Shown: positions 18,652 through 27,891, numbered from the stretch's first letter. The stretch: DNA of 64,000 nt from DAHUYF01 sp035945115 (GCA_035945115.1 DASZAN010000167.1:77405-141404); one strand, 5' to 3'. Program-made: numbers and translations. The notes: generated by a model from the letters alone, not told the origin.

Positions 18652-19241
18652 GGCGCCAGGCGCTGTCGCTTACCGTGACGGCGGCGCTTGTCGCGCTCGC
18701 GGCGTGCGGCGGCGGCCGCGGCGCTGAGACCGTCGATTGCCGCAAATTCAATGCGTCGCCCAGCGAATACTACAACAAGACCGCTGGCGTTCCCGGCGCC
18801 CTCAACAGTGAGGATCGGCAGTTCATCTGCCATGCCGCGATCGGCGAATCCGCCGGCGTGGTCTTCGCCCGCATGGCCTCGCGCCGCGCGGCGAGCCCGG
18901 CGGTACGCGATTATGCGCAGCGCATGGACTACGATCATGCAAAGACATATGAGGAGCTCGCGGCGCTGGCGCGCGGTGAAGCGGGCATCGCCGCGCCGGC
19001 GGGACTCGATGGCCCGCATCTCGCCGCACGCGACGAGCTCGCGGGCTTGAGCGGTCCGTCCTTCGACAGCGCCTATCTGCGAGCATCGCTCGATGAAGGG
19101 TCGAGGCTCATCGGCATCTACCAAAAGGAAATCAAAGACGGCGGCAGCCCAACCTTTCGACGCTTTGCCGCTGATAACCTGGAGATGCTGCAGCAACGCT
19201 TGCGGATGACGCAACGCGTGGGTGGTCAAACCACCTTCTGA
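18648..19241 (+). CDS. DUF4142 lipoprotein
   Basis: 197 aa. The signal peptide ends in a lipobox (VALAAC, Cys at about 20), so this is an envelope lipoprotein. The body is the helical DUF4142 (ferritin-like) domain: FICHAAIGESAGVVFARMASRR...VRDYAQRMDYDHAKTYEELAALA. Function is unknown; other members are linked to stress. ATGA overlap with the ferredoxin-like gene suggests co-transcription. Confidence 0.82.
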   Translation: MRRQALSLTVTAALVALAACGGGRGAETVDCRKFNASPSEYYNKTAGVPGALNSEDRQFICHAAIGESAGVVFARMASRRAASPAVRDYAQRMDYDHAKTYEELAALARGEAGIAAPAGLDGPHLAARDELAGLSGPSFDSAYLRASLDEGSRLIGIYQKEIKDGGSPTFRRFAADNLEMLQQRLRMTQRVGGQTTF

Positions 19242-19327
19242 ATTCGCGCGAGTGGCGCGAAACCGGGAATGACCTCCGCATCGCGCTGTTATCTCTGCAG
19301 AGCAAACCAGCAGAGAGGGCTCTTCCC

Positions 19328-19816
19328 ATGCGTACGAGCTTGATCGCCGCCGTCTCGGCGTTGGCGTTGCTGGCCGGGCCCGCGCTGGCGCAGACCACGA
19401 GCCCGGGCGGCGCCGGCACACGTCCGAGCACCACGCCGCCCGCGGCCGCGCCCGCGCCGAAGCCGATGCCCGATCCGTTGATGCAAGAGGATGTGTCGCA
19501 GATCAAAGGCTCTGCCGTCTATGGCAGCGACGACAAGAAGATCGGCAGCGTCTCCACCGTGCTGATGAAGCCCGACAGCAAGCAGATCGACCGCTTCGTC
19601 GTAACGGCGGGCGGCGTCCTCGGCGTCGGCGGCCGTGACGTGGCGCTTCCTTCAGACGACTTCAAATGGGATGCGAGCAAAGGCGGCTTCAAAATCTCGC
19701 AAACCGAGGATCAGCTGAAATCGATGCCGGAGTGGAAGGCCGCCGGCAGCGAGACCAGCACCGGCTCGAGCGCGCCGCCGTCGACGACGGCGCCGAGCTC
19801 GATCCCGAAGCAGTAG
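19328..19816 (+). CDS. PRC-barrel domain periplasmic protein
   Basis: 162 aa. A cleavable signal peptide (LIAAVSALALLAGPALAQ) is followed by a Pro/Ala-rich linker and a PRC-barrel domain (IKGSAVYGSDDKKIGSVSTVLMKPDSKQIDRFVV...GVGGRDVALPSDDF). The C-terminal tail is low-complexity Ser/Pro. These small secreted PRC-barrel proteins are common in alphaproteobacteria, and their role is unclear. AGAGAGG precedes the start. Confidence 0.82.
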   Translation: MRTSLIAAVSALALLAGPALAQTTSPGGAGTRPSTTPPAAAPAPKPMPDPLMQEDVSQIKGSAVYGSDDKKIGSVSTVLMKPDSKQIDRFVVTAGGVLGVGGRDVALPSDDFKWDASKGGFKISQTEDQLKSMPEWKAAGSETSTGSSAPPSTTAPSSIPKQ

Positions 19817-19925
19817 CGGCGCGCTCTGGGATGCTCACGCTCGCCGATGCGGGCGTGAGCTTTTCTCGCGCGGCGATCGCTGCCGCGATTGACAGCGCGC
19901 GCATTCTGCGCGACGCACCAACCTC

Positions 19926-21260
19926 GTGAAAGCCGACACGATCTTCGCGCTGGCGAGCGCGCCGGGCCGCGCCGGTGTCGCGGTGATGCGCCTTTCGGGA
20001 CCGGCGGCGGGGACGGCGCTGGCGCAGCTCGCGGGCGCTCTTCCGTCGCCGCGCCGCGCCGCGCGCCGGCGCTTTGCCGATCCGCGCACGGGCGAGGCGA
20101 TCGATGACGGCCTGGCGCTGTTCTTTCCCGCCCCCAACAGTTTCACCGGCGAGGATGTCGCCGAGCTCCATGTCCACGGCAGCCGCGCGGTCATCGCCGC
20201 CCTCTTGGATGCGCTCGCAGCGCTGCCGGGCCTGCGGCTCGCCGAGCCCGGCGAGTTCACCCGCCGCGCCTTCGAGCACGGCAAGCTCGACCTCACCGCC
20301 GCCGAGGGACTGGCCGATCTGGTGGCGGCGGAGACGGCAGCGCAACGACGCCAGGCGCTCCGGCAGCTCGAGGGCGCGCTTGGTCAGCTTTATGAGGATT
20401 GGCGCGGACGGCTGCTGCGCGCCCTCGCCCATCTCGAGGCGGCCATCGACTTTCCCGAGGAAGGCTTGCCCGAGGGCATTGCCGAGGAAGTACGCGAGAG
20501 CGCCGCCGCGCTCCGCGGCGAGATCGCGCGCCACCTCGCCGATGGCCATCGCGGCGAGCGCCTCAGGGACGGCGTCGCCGTCGCCATCATCGGCCCGCCC
20601 AATGCCGGAAAATCGAGCTTGATGAACGCGCTCGCCCGGCGCGACGTCGCCATCACCTCGGCCACGGCTGGCACCACCCGCGACGTCATCGAGGTGGCGC
20701 TCGATCTCGGGGGATATCCGATCGTGCTCGCCGATACGGCCGGCCTGCGGGACTCCGCCGATAGCATCGAGGAGGAAGGGGTACGCCGCGCCCGGGCGCG
20801 CGCCTCGGCGGCCGATTTGCGGCTCCTGGTGCTGGACGCAACCGAGGCGGTCCCGGCGCTCGCCGCCGGATTGGTGAATCGTGACACGATCGTCATCCTC
20901 AACAAGGTCGATCTGGGGGTCGATGCGGTGGGTGATGGGGCGGATCGCCTCGGCGGCGGGCCGCCACTGCGCCTTTCCGTCCTCACCGGCCTCGGCACGA
21001 GCGAGCTCCTCACCCGCCTCCAGAGCGAGGTGGCCGCCCGCTTTGCTCCGGGAGACGCGCCGCTCCTCACCCGCGCCCGCCACCGCGAAGCGCTTGAGGC
21101 CTGTGTCGCGGCGCTCGACCGCTTCGGCAAGCAGGCGGCGCTGGAACTCGCGGCCGAGGATCTAAGACTTGCCACCCAATCGCTCGGCCGCATTACCGGC
21201 CGGGTCGATATTGAGGACATGCTTGATATCATTTTCCGCGAATTCTGCATTGGGAAATAA
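19926..21260 (+). CDS. mnmE: tRNA modification GTPase MnmE
   Basis: 444 aa, complete. With MnmG it installs the 5-carboxymethylaminomethyl (or related) group on wobble uridine 34. The N-terminal tetrahydrofolate-binding domain starts DTIFALASAPGRAGVAVMRLSG. The G domain holds GPPNAGKSSLMNAL (G1), DTAGLRDS (G3) and NKVD (G4). The C-terminus ends in CIGK, carrying the catalytic cysteine. The start is GTG at 19926 (read as Met), 110 bp after the PRC-barrel gene. mnmG follows after 424 bp. Confidence 0.97.
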   Translation: MKADTIFALASAPGRAGVAVMRLSGPAAGTALAQLAGALPSPRRAARRRFADPRTGEAIDDGLALFFPAPNSFTGEDVAELHVHGSRAVIAALLDALAALPGLRLAEPGEFTRRAFEHGKLDLTAAEGLADLVAAETAAQRRQALRQLEGALGQLYEDWRGRLLRALAHLEAAIDFPEEGLPEGIAEEVRESAAALRGEIARHLADGHRGERLRDGVAVAIIGPPNAGKSSLMNALARRDVAITSATAGTTRDVIEVALDLGGYPIVLADTAGLRDSADSIEEEGVRRARARASAADLRLLVLDATEAVPALAAGLVNRDTIVILNKVDLGVDAVGDGADRLGGGPPLRLSVLTGLGTSELLTRLQSEVAARFAPGDAPLLTRARHREALEACVAALDRFGKQAALELAAEDLRLATQSLGRITGRVDIEDMLDIIFREFCIGK

Positions 21261-21634
21261 TAACGGTTTCTCCTGAAATCCCAATTGTTGGGATATTGTT
21301 ATTGTGGTTATAGATTGAAACCCCAATTCATGAACATGTTTTATTGGGCGGGAAGCCATTTGTCCCATTGACCTGGTGGCGCTCTGGGGTGGCGAAGGCG
21401 CGTCCTTCGACAAGCTCGGGATGGGGTCCTTCTCTTGCTGCCATTATCCATTTTAGCGCCACGATTCATCAAATATCGCTCGTCCGGCTGACGGGCATTG
21501 CCTTTTGTCCCGTTGCCTGAGAAAGACCGCCATCCTCCTGTGCTCATCAAAAGCGCCCACAATGCCGATCCCATCCTGCGCGTAGCAATGGGGATGGCGA
21601 ATTTAAAATATCAGATACCAGTAATTTGCGTCGA
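21261..21634. other. Gap between mnmE and mnmG
   Basis: This stretch of about 374 bp is more AT-rich than its surroundings and has no supported gene. It contains a perfect small palindrome ATCCCAA-ttg-TTGGGAT at 21278-21294 just after mnmE, and a GTCCTTCGACAAGCTCGGGAT-type segment around 21403-21425 that resembles a decayed extragenic repeat. It ends at a parS site. I see only weak matches to DnaA boxes, so no origin is called. Confidence 0.4.
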
Positions 21635-21650
21635 TGTTTCACGTGAAACA
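21635..21650. promoter_or_regulatory. parS: parS centromere site, perfect palindrome
   Basis: TGTTTCACGTGAAACA, identical to the canonical bacterial parS consensus. It lies 35 bp before mnmG. ParB, encoded 3.3 kb downstream, loads on such sites and spreads to segregate the chromosome. A second copy is inside rsmG. Confidence 0.96.
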
Positions 21651-21684
21651 TGATTTACTCCGCTCCGTTTGATGGGATCGCAAG

Positions 21685-23547
21685 ATGGTGTCGTTCGAGG
21701 TCATTGTGATCGGGGGCGGGCATGCCGGCTGCGAAGCAGCGGCGGCCGCCGCTCGTTTGGGCGCTCGCACCCTGCTACTGACGCACAAGATCGAGACCAT
21801 TGGCGAAATGTCCTGCAATCCCGCGATCGGCGGGTTGGCGAAGGGACATCTGGTACGGGAGATCGACGCGCTCGACGGCATCATGGGCCGGGCGATTGAT
21901 CGCGCCGGCATCCAGTTCCGCATCCTCAATCGAAGCAAGGGACCGGCCGTTCGCGGTCCTCGCGCCCAAGCAGATCGGAAGCTCTACCGAGCCGCCATCC
22001 AATCGCTGTTGCGGGAACAGTCCGGGCTAACGATCCGGTCGGGCTCGGCGGAGGCCTTTCTCACTGGTGCGGGCGGCACCGTCACCGGCATCGTCACGGG
22101 CGAGGGCGAGGCGATCGGTGCTGCCTGCGTCGTGCTGACGACTGGGACATTTCTGCGTGGGCTCATCCATATTGGTACAGAGAAGGTGCCCGCTGGGCGC
22201 GTCGGCGAGGCGCCGGCCCAAGGACTGTCGCAGGCGCTTCTCGCCGCAGGCCTGCGCCTCGGCCGGCTTAAGACGGGAACGCCGCCGCGCCTCGACGGGC
22301 GGACGATCGATTGGGCAGGCCTGGACGAGCAGCCGGGCGACGATCCCCCCGTCCCCTTCTCATTTCTGACTGAGCGAATCACCACGCCGCAGCTTTCCTG
22401 CCACATCACCGCGACCACCCCAGCGAGCCACGCCCTCATTCGCAGCCATCTGCATCTTTCGCCGATGTACTCCGGCCAGATCGAAAGCCTCGGTCCCCGT
22501 TATTGTCCGTCCATCGAGGATAAGGTGGTGCGTTTTGCCGAGCGCCAGCGCCACCAGGTCTTTCTTGAGCCCGAAGGCCTTGATGACGACACGGTCTACC
22601 CGAACGGTATTTCCACCTCGCTGCCGGCCAGCGTGCAGCTCGAGTTGCTCAAGACCATTCCCGGCCTGGAAAGGGCGGTGATGCGCCGTCCTGGCTACGC
22701 CATCGAATATGATTACGTCGATCCGCGCGAGCTCCGGTCGTCTCTTGAGACCCGCAAGATCTCGGGCCTTTTCCTGGCCGGGCAGATCAATGGGACCACC
22801 GGCTATGAAGAAGCGGCCGCCCAAGGGCTTGTCGCCGGCATCAACGCAGCTCTCTCAGCCGGGGACCGAGAGCCGCTGGTTCTCGATCGCGCCAGCTCGT
22901 ATATCGGTGTTCTCATTGACGATCTCGTCACCAAGGGCACGAACGAGCCCTATCGCATGTTCACCTCCCGCGCCGAGTACCGCCTGCTCCTTCGCGCCGA
23001 CAACGCCGATCAGCGGCTGACGCCGATTGGAATGGCGATCGGCTGTATCTCAAGCGAGCGTGAGGCGGCCTTCACCGAGAAGAGATGGGCGCTGGAGCAG
23101 GGCCGAGAGCTGGTCCGCAACTTATCCATGTCCCCTTCCGCCCTACGGAAGCGGGGGGTAACTGTGAATGCGGACGGGGTGCCCCGCTCGGCGGCGGAGC
23201 TGCTCGGCTATCCCACGATTGACTGGTCGACCCTGACCGCGCTTTGGCCAGCGCTCAGCGAGGTCGCTCCTCCGATCGTCGAACAGCTCGAGATCGAGGG
23301 CCGCTATGCCGGCTATATCGAACGCCAGGAGGCGGACATCCGGGCTTTTCGTCGGGACGAGGCGCTCCGCCTTCCATGCGACCTCGACTACGACGCCGTG
23401 GGCAGCCTCTCCAACGAAATTCGGGCGAAGCTGCGCACGGTGCGGCCTGAGACGTTGGGCGCTGCGGCTCGCGTCTCCGGGGTGACGCCGGCGGCACTGG
23501 TCGCGCTGCTCCGTTTCGTGCGCCGTCAGCCGGTGGCAGCGGAATGA
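21685..23547 (+). CDS. mnmG: tRNA uridine-5-carboxymethylaminomethyl modification enzyme MnmG (GidA)
   Basis: 620 aa, complete. FAD-binding partner of MnmE. The dinucleotide-binding motif GGGHAGCEAA (residues about 9-18) is followed by the family signature MSCNPAIGGLAKGHLVREIDALDG. The GTPPRLDGRTIDW and GQINGTTGYEEAAAQGL segments are typical. The C-terminal helical domain is present. The stop overlaps the rsmG start (ATGA), and a parS site lies just before the gene. Confidence 0.97.
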   Translation: MVSFEVIVIGGGHAGCEAAAAAARLGARTLLLTHKIETIGEMSCNPAIGGLAKGHLVREIDALDGIMGRAIDRAGIQFRILNRSKGPAVRGPRAQADRKLYRAAIQSLLREQSGLTIRSGSAEAFLTGAGGTVTGIVTGEGEAIGAACVVLTTGTFLRGLIHIGTEKVPAGRVGEAPAQGLSQALLAAGLRLGRLKTGTPPRLDGRTIDWAGLDEQPGDDPPVPFSFLTERITTPQLSCHITATTPASHALIRSHLHLSPMYSGQIESLGPRYCPSIEDKVVRFAERQRHQVFLEPEGLDDDTVYPNGISTSLPASVQLELLKTIPGLERAVMRRPGYAIEYDYVDPRELRSSLETRKISGLFLAGQINGTTGYEEAAAQGLVAGINAALSAGDREPLVLDRASSYIGVLIDDLVTKGTNEPYRMFTSRAEYRLLLRADNADQRLTPIGMAIGCISSEREAAFTEKRWALEQGRELVRNLSMSPSALRKRGVTVNADGVPRSAAELLGYPTIDWSTLTALWPALSEVAPPIVEQLEIEGRYAGYIERQEADIRAFRRDEALRLPCDLDYDAVGSLSNEIRAKLRTVRPETLGAAARVSGVTPAALVALLRFVRRQPVAAE

Positions 23548-24209
23548 GGGTCGCGCCGGGGGGAGGGCCACTGACAGCCGAGAGCTTTGCCAAGCTCACG
23601 AATGTTTCACGTGAAACACTTGATCGACTTTGTATCTATGTCGACCTTTTGACGTCGTGGAACCGCCGCATCAACCTCGTCGGGCGCAACACCATCGGGG
23701 ATGTGTGGCGTCGACATATACTCGACTCGGCACAGCTCTATCCCCTGATTCCCGCCGAATCCCGCTGCCTCGTTGACCTCGGCAGTGGTGCCGGCCTGCC
23801 CGGACTCGTGCTCAGTATTTTTGGCGTACCAAACTGTCATCTCATCGATTCCGACGGGCGGAAAGCCGCGTTTCTGCGCGAGGCCATCCGCGTCACGAAT
23901 GCCGATGCGACCGTGCATTTGGCGCGACTCGACCGCGCGAAAGCGCCGCCGGGCGATGTCGTGACCGCGCGAGCGCTCGCACCGCTCGCCCAGATCGTCG
24001 AAATTTCCCAACGTTTCCTGAAGCCCGGCGGCGTCTGCCTGTTCCTCAAAGGACGCAATGTCGAGGAAGAATTGACGGAACTCGCGACGCGATGGCAAAT
24101 TCCTGTCGAGCGCCGCCCTAGCTTGTCCGATCCATCGGGGTCGATCATTCGCCTGGAGGCTATAGCTTGTGACCCTCACCCCCACGCTCCCCGATCCGTC
24201 CATAGCTGA
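23544..24209 (+). CDS. rsmG: 16S rRNA (guanine527-N7)-methyltransferase RsmG (GidB)
   Basis: 221 aa. Methylates G527 of 16S rRNA with S-adenosylmethionine. The NVSRETLDRLCIYVDLLTSWNRRINLVG segment near residue 20 and the SAM site LVDLGSGAGLPGLVLS identify it. The Val-Ser-Arg-Glu-Thr codons coincide with a perfect parS palindrome. The start overlaps mnmG by 4 bases, and the last 41 bases overlap parA. Confidence 0.95.
   Translation: MRVAPGGGPLTAESFAKLTNVSRETLDRLCIYVDLLTSWNRRINLVGRNTIGDVWRRHILDSAQLYPLIPAESRCLVDLGSGAGLPGLVLSIFGVPNCHLIDSDGRKAAFLREAIRVTNADATVHLARLDRAKAPPGDVVTARALAPLAQIVEISQRFLKPGGVCLFLKGRNVEEELTELATRWQIPVERRPSLSDPSGSIIRLEAIACDPHPHAPRSVHS
23603..23618. promoter_or_regulatory. parS: parS centromere site inside rsmG
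   Basis: A second perfect TGTTTCACGTGAAACA. It lies within the rsmG coding region, where it encodes the conserved NVSRET segment. Location of a parS in this codon block is known from several bacteria. It is 1,953 bp from the first site and about 550 bp upstream of parA. Confidence 0.95.
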
Positions 24210-25002
24210 GGCGACCGGGGCCACCCGCATCATCGCTCTCGCCAACCAGAAAGGTGGCGTTGGCAAAACCACTACGGCGATCAATCTCGCCACCGCTCTT
24301 GCCGCAGCCGAAAAGGAAGCCCTGTTGATCGACCTCGATCCTCAGGGCAACGCCAGCACGGGCCTCGGGATTTCCCGGCAAGCCCGATCGGTCAGCAGTT
24401 ATGATGTCCTTCTTGGCCGCAAGCCGATCGACGCCGCCACCGTGGCCACCAGCATCCCCCACCTCTCGATCATTCCCGCCTCGGTCGACCTCACGGGGGC
24501 AGAGATCGAGTTGGTGGGTACGGCGCAGCGCGAATATCGCCTCCGCGATGCCCTTCTGCCCAAGCCCCTCGCCTATGATTATGTCCTGATCGACTGTCCG
24601 CCGTCCTTGGGCCTGCTGACGCTCAATGCCTTAGTGGCTGCCCAAGCGGTGCTGGTCCCGTTGCAATGCGAGTTCTATGCCCTTGAAGGCTTGAGCAACC
24701 TCATCCGCACCATCGAGCGCGTCAAACGCCATCTCAATCCCGCGCTCGAAATCCAGGGCGTCGTGCTCACCATGTTCGACAAGCGCAACAAGCTCTCCGA
24801 CTTGGTGGCGTCGGACGTGCGCGACCATTTCGGTCCGAAAGTTTACGACACCGTCATTCCCCGCAATGTGCGCATCTCCGAAGCGCCCTCTCACGGCCAG
24901 CCGGTGCTGCTCTATGATTTCCGTTGCCCCGGTGCCCAGGCCTATATGCATCTTGCGGGCGAAGTGCTGAAGCGTGAGCAGAGGAGGCTCGACGCGGCAT
25001 GA
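24169..25002 (+). CDS. parA: Chromosome partitioning ATPase ParA
   Basis: 277 aa. Deviant Walker A KGGVGKTT (residues about 27-34), then LIDLDPQGNASTGLG and the VLIDCPPSLGLLTLNAL Walker B region: a standard Soj/ParA ATPase without an N-terminal HTH. It moves ParB-parS complexes. The start is GTG at 24169 with GGAGG 9 bases upstream, which implies a 41-base overlap with rsmG. parB overlaps the end by 4 bases. Confidence 0.96.
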   Translation: MTLTPTLPDPSIAEATGATRIIALANQKGGVGKTTTAINLATALAAAEKEALLIDLDPQGNASTGLGISRQARSVSSYDVLLGRKPIDAATVATSIPHLSIIPASVDLTGAEIELVGTAQREYRLRDALLPKPLAYDYVLIDCPPSLGLLTLNALVAAQAVLVPLQCEFYALEGLSNLIRTIERVKRHLNPALEIQGVVLTMFDKRNKLSDLVASDVRDHFGPKVYDTVIPRNVRISEAPSHGQPVLLYDFRCPGAQAYMHLAGEVLKREQRRLDAA

Positions 25003-25883
25003 CGGACGAGCGGCGCCTCGGCCGAGGCCTCTCGGCCTTGTTCGGCGAGGAAGCGGTGCCCGATGCCCGCGACTCGTCCACCGGCGTTCGCCAGATCCCG
25101 GTCGAGCTGATTCATCCCGGCCGCTATCAGCCGCGGCGCAATTTCGACGCCGAGAACCTCGCCGCCCTCGTCGAATCCATCCGCGCGCAAGGCATCCTTC
25201 AGCCGCTTCTCGTTCGCCCCCATCCCGAGCTTCCCGATCAATATGAGATCGTTGCCGGCGAACGGCGGTGGCGCGCCGCTCAGGCCGCCCAGCTTCACGA
25301 GGTCCCCGTCCTCCTTCGCGAGCTCGGCGACCGCGAGGCGCTCGAGATCGCCATTGTCGAGAATGTCCAGCGCCAGGATCTGTCACCGCTCGAGGAGGCC
25401 GAAGGATATCGCCGGCTGCTCGAGGAATTCGCCCATACCCAAGAGGACCTCGCGAAAGCGGTGGGGAAAAGCCGCAGCCACATCGCCAACATGCTGCGGC
25501 TGCTGACCCTGCCACCCGATGTCCGCCAGCTCCTCGAGGAGGGAAAGATTACGGCCGGTCATGCCCGTGCGCTGCTCGGCGTTGAGGATGCGGCCGAGCT
25601 CGCCAAGGAGATCGTCCGCCACGGCATGAGCGTCCGCCAGGTGGAGCGGGCGGCCAAAGCGCGGGCGCTCAAACCGCACCAAGCCGCCAGTCTCTATGGC
25701 GCGCGCGACGCTGACACAGCCGCGCTCGAGCGCGAACTCACTCAGCTGCTGGGGCTGAAAGTCCAGGTGATGTTCAGCGGCGAAGGCGGCATGCTCACCG
25801 TCCACTACCGCACCCTCGACCAGCTCGAAGATGTGCTGCGCCGCCTGCGCACGACAACCGCAACAACACCATCCGCTGACTGA
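24999..25883 (+). CDS. parB: Chromosome partitioning protein ParB
   Basis: 294 aa. The N-terminus RLGRGLSALFGEE carries the usual ParA-stimulating segment. The ParB/CTPase domain has VELIHPGRYQPRRNFD and GERRWRAAQ. The HTH KAVGKSRSHIANMLRLL reads parS. A C-terminal dimerisation domain completes it. It acts on the two parS sites in this window. It is transcribed with parA. Confidence 0.97.
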   Translation: MTDERRLGRGLSALFGEEAVPDARDSSTGVRQIPVELIHPGRYQPRRNFDAENLAALVESIRAQGILQPLLVRPHPELPDQYEIVAGERRWRAAQAAQLHEVPVLLRELGDREALEIAIVENVQRQDLSPLEEAEGYRRLLEEFAHTQEDLAKAVGKSRSHIANMLRLLTLPPDVRQLLEEGKITAGHARALLGVEDAAELAKEIVRHGMSVRQVERAAKARALKPHQAASLYGARDADTAALERELTQLLGLKVQVMFSGEGGMLTVHYRTLDQLEDVLRRLRTTTATTPSAD

Positions 25884-25924
25884 CCGACCATAAATAAGAA
25901 AGTAAGGTGAGGGGAGGGACGACC

Positions 25925-26659
25925 ATGTCAGCCCAGCGCTGCCAACCCGCGCGCCGCGCAATCACGCCGCCCAAGGTGAAGGCGCCACCCGGCGCCGCCG
26001 ACTGCCATTTCCATATCTTCGGGCCGGACGCCGGCTACCCCTATGCAGAACCCCGCGGCTATACCCCACCTGAGGCGCTCATCCCCCAATACGAAGCGAT
26101 GATTGCCATGCTCGGCATCGAACGCATGGTGATCGTCCACCCCAGCGTCTACGGTACCGACAACCGCTGCTCGCTCGACGCGATGGCCGCGTTTGGCAGC
26201 GATCGCTGCCGCATGGTGGCGGTACTGAACGAGCACCTCCAGGTCTACGTCGAAGGCGAGCAGCTAGATGAGCTGGCGCCAGTTCTGGCAAGGCTGCCGG
26301 TTCCGGTCGTGGTCGACCATATGGGCCAGATCATGACCGGTCTGGGTGTCAACCACCCGGCCGTGGCCGCGCTGCGCCGGCTCATCGATAGCGGCCGCGG
26401 CTGGGTCAAGCTCTGCGGCTACCGCTGCTCGAGCGCCGGCTATCCCTATCGCGACGTGACGCCGCTCGCCCGGGCGCTCATCGGCGCGGCGGCCGAACGC
26501 TGCCTTTGGGGCACCGATTGGCCGCACCCCAATATAGAGGGCACCATGCCCGATGATGGAGAGCTCCTCGATCTCCTCACGGAGTGGGCACCCACGGCGG
26601 CAATCCGTCATAGGATTCTCGTCGAAAACCCAGCCGAGCTTTACGACTTTCCACGTTGA
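25925..26659 (+). CDS. Amidohydrolase-family protein (2-pyrone-4,6-dicarboxylate lactonase-like) with an internal deletion
   Basis: 244 aa from the ATG at 25925 (GGAGGG upstream). The start DCHFHIFGP, the VVVDHMGQI strand and the C-terminal LWGTDWPHPN are the metal-site segments of TIM-barrel amidohydrolases of the LigI/PDC hydrolase group. Between RCRMVAVLNEHL and QVYVEGEQLDEL about 40 residues are missing relative to the family (no AGVRGVRFN-type strand), while the frame is kept. The barrel is therefore probably broken or non-functional. Confidence 0.75.
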   Translation: MSAQRCQPARRAITPPKVKAPPGAADCHFHIFGPDAGYPYAEPRGYTPPEALIPQYEAMIAMLGIERMVIVHPSVYGTDNRCSLDAMAAFGSDRCRMVAVLNEHLQVYVEGEQLDELAPVLARLPVPVVVDHMGQIMTGLGVNHPAVAALRRLIDSGRGWVKLCGYRCSSAGYPYRDVTPLARALIGAAAERCLWGTDWPHPNIEGTMPDDGELLDLLTEWAPTAAIRHRILVENPAELYDFPR

Positions 26660-26690
26660 TTTGTTTTCCTTTTGTTCCCGCCGCCAACCT

Positions 26691-27094
26691 CTACGCGCCT
26701 CGCTCGGTGAGCAGCGCCTCGCGAATGGCATGGGCAAGCTCGGCTTGGCGACACGGCTTGTCGAGAATCGCAATCCCGCCGATTTGGTTGTCGCGCGCGC
26801 CGATAGCAAAGCCGGAAATGAGCAACGCCTTCATGGCACGCCTCTCTCTCGCTGCGCGGACGAGCATATCGCCGGTCATGCCGTGCGGCATCGCATAGTC
26901 GGTGAGAAGCAGATCGACCGATGTCCCCGCAGCGCAAGGGCCGACGGCCCATCGCTGGCGGCGAGGACGCGATAGCCCAAGTCGCGGACCATCTCGGCCA
27001 AGAGCTCGCGCACACCGGGCTCGTCATCGACGATCAGGATCGTCTCGGCGCGGCTTCCGGCCGGAACCGGCGCCGGCACTACAACCGGCCACAC
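26691..27094 (-). pseudogene. Frameshifted response-regulator receiver domain
   Basis: The N-terminal half (AETILIVDDEPGVRELLAEM...AASDGPSALALR) and the C-terminal half (VDLLLTDYAMPHGMTGDML...GIAILDKPCRQAELAHAI) of one CheY-like domain are in different frames. The phosphoacceptor Asp (LLTDYAM) and the conserved Lys (LDKP) are both present, so the domain was complete before a one-base loss near 26,930. The start at 27094 is a GTG and the original N-terminus is unclear; it may have been the receiver tail of a hybrid kinase. A sequencing error cannot be excluded. Confidence 0.72.
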
Positions 27095-27147
27095 GCAAGC
27101 GCCGGCTTCATCGAGAGACCGCCGAACCGCTGGGTTCTGCCGCTAGT

Positions 27148-27888
27148 CTAAGCGCCCCGCTTCTTCGGCAGCGCGTCGGTAAGACCGGCGCGTGGACGGA
27201 GCCCGTCGGTGACGCTGGTGGGGGATGATGCGAGCTGCTTCAGCGGCGTCTCGATCTTCGCTTTGATCTTGCCGTAGACGGCGGCGACGGTCTTGGGCGT
27301 GTGGTCGCCCCGCTCGAAGAAGAGCTGCGGGTTCTGCCGCGCTGCCGCCGGCAACACCGTCGCCGCCGGCTGAGCGGCGTCGGCCTCGCGCGCGCGAAGG
27401 AAGCGGATCGCGCCGGTCGTGCCGAGGAGATGGGCGAGGTGGAGGTCGGCGGCATCGGCCTTGCGATGGAGCGCCTTCTGCAGGGCCGCCGCATTGTGCT
27501 TCGCAAGCTCGCCGGCGAAGATGGCGGAGAGCCGCACATCCTTGCGCAGATCGAGGATCTTGTTGTCGAGCGCGCGGTCGGTGGTGCCGAGGCGGCCGTC
27601 GGCGAGCGTCGTGACGCGCGCGGCCAAGTCGCCGAGCCCGTTCTTGGCGCCGTGCTGGCGCACCATCTCCATCCAGGTCTGCTCGTTGAACTGGAAGAGG
27701 CCGGCGGCGCTCGAATGGCGCTGGCGCGCATGCACGCCGCCGCGCAAGCCGCTTTCCGCCGTCGCTTGCGCCACGAGGAAATCGAAATCGACGCCGGTCG
27801 TGGCGCTCGCTTCCTTCAGCGAGTCCATGATCTCTGGCGATAGACGATGCCCCGTCACCATCATGCCGGCCGCGGTCTCGCTCGTCAT
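27148..27888 (-). CDS. Lytic transglycosylase-like (SLT/lysozyme-fold) protein
   Basis: 246 aa. The N-terminal domain carries FLVAQATAESGLRGGV, with the catalytic Glu of the ATAESG motif, and SSAAGLFQFNEQTWMEM, the standard lysozyme-like fold of soluble transglycosylases. No signal peptide is obvious, so export or a cytoplasmic role is unclear. It starts 3 bp after the stop of the nitrile hydratase alpha-like gene on the same strand and may be co-transcribed with it. Confidence 0.8.
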   Translation of the reverse strand: MTSETAAGMMVTGHRLSPEIMDSLKEASATTGVDFDFLVAQATAESGLRGGVHARQRHSSAAGLFQFNEQTWMEMVRQHGAKNGLGDLAARVTTLADGRLGTTDRALDNKILDLRKDVRLSAIFAGELAKHNAAALQKALHRKADAADLHLAHLLGTTGAIRFLRAREADAAQPAATVLPAAARQNPQLFFERGDHTPKTVAAVYGKIKAKIETPLKQLASSPTSVTDGLRPRAGLTDALPKKRGA

Positions 27889-27891
27889 GTC

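Noticed and set aside
21261..21634. Replication origin with DnaA boxes
   Set aside because: Only near matches to TTATCCACA (for example TTATCCATT near 21,444) and one small palindrome. Not enough, although parS sites nearby make an origin in the neighbourhood plausible.
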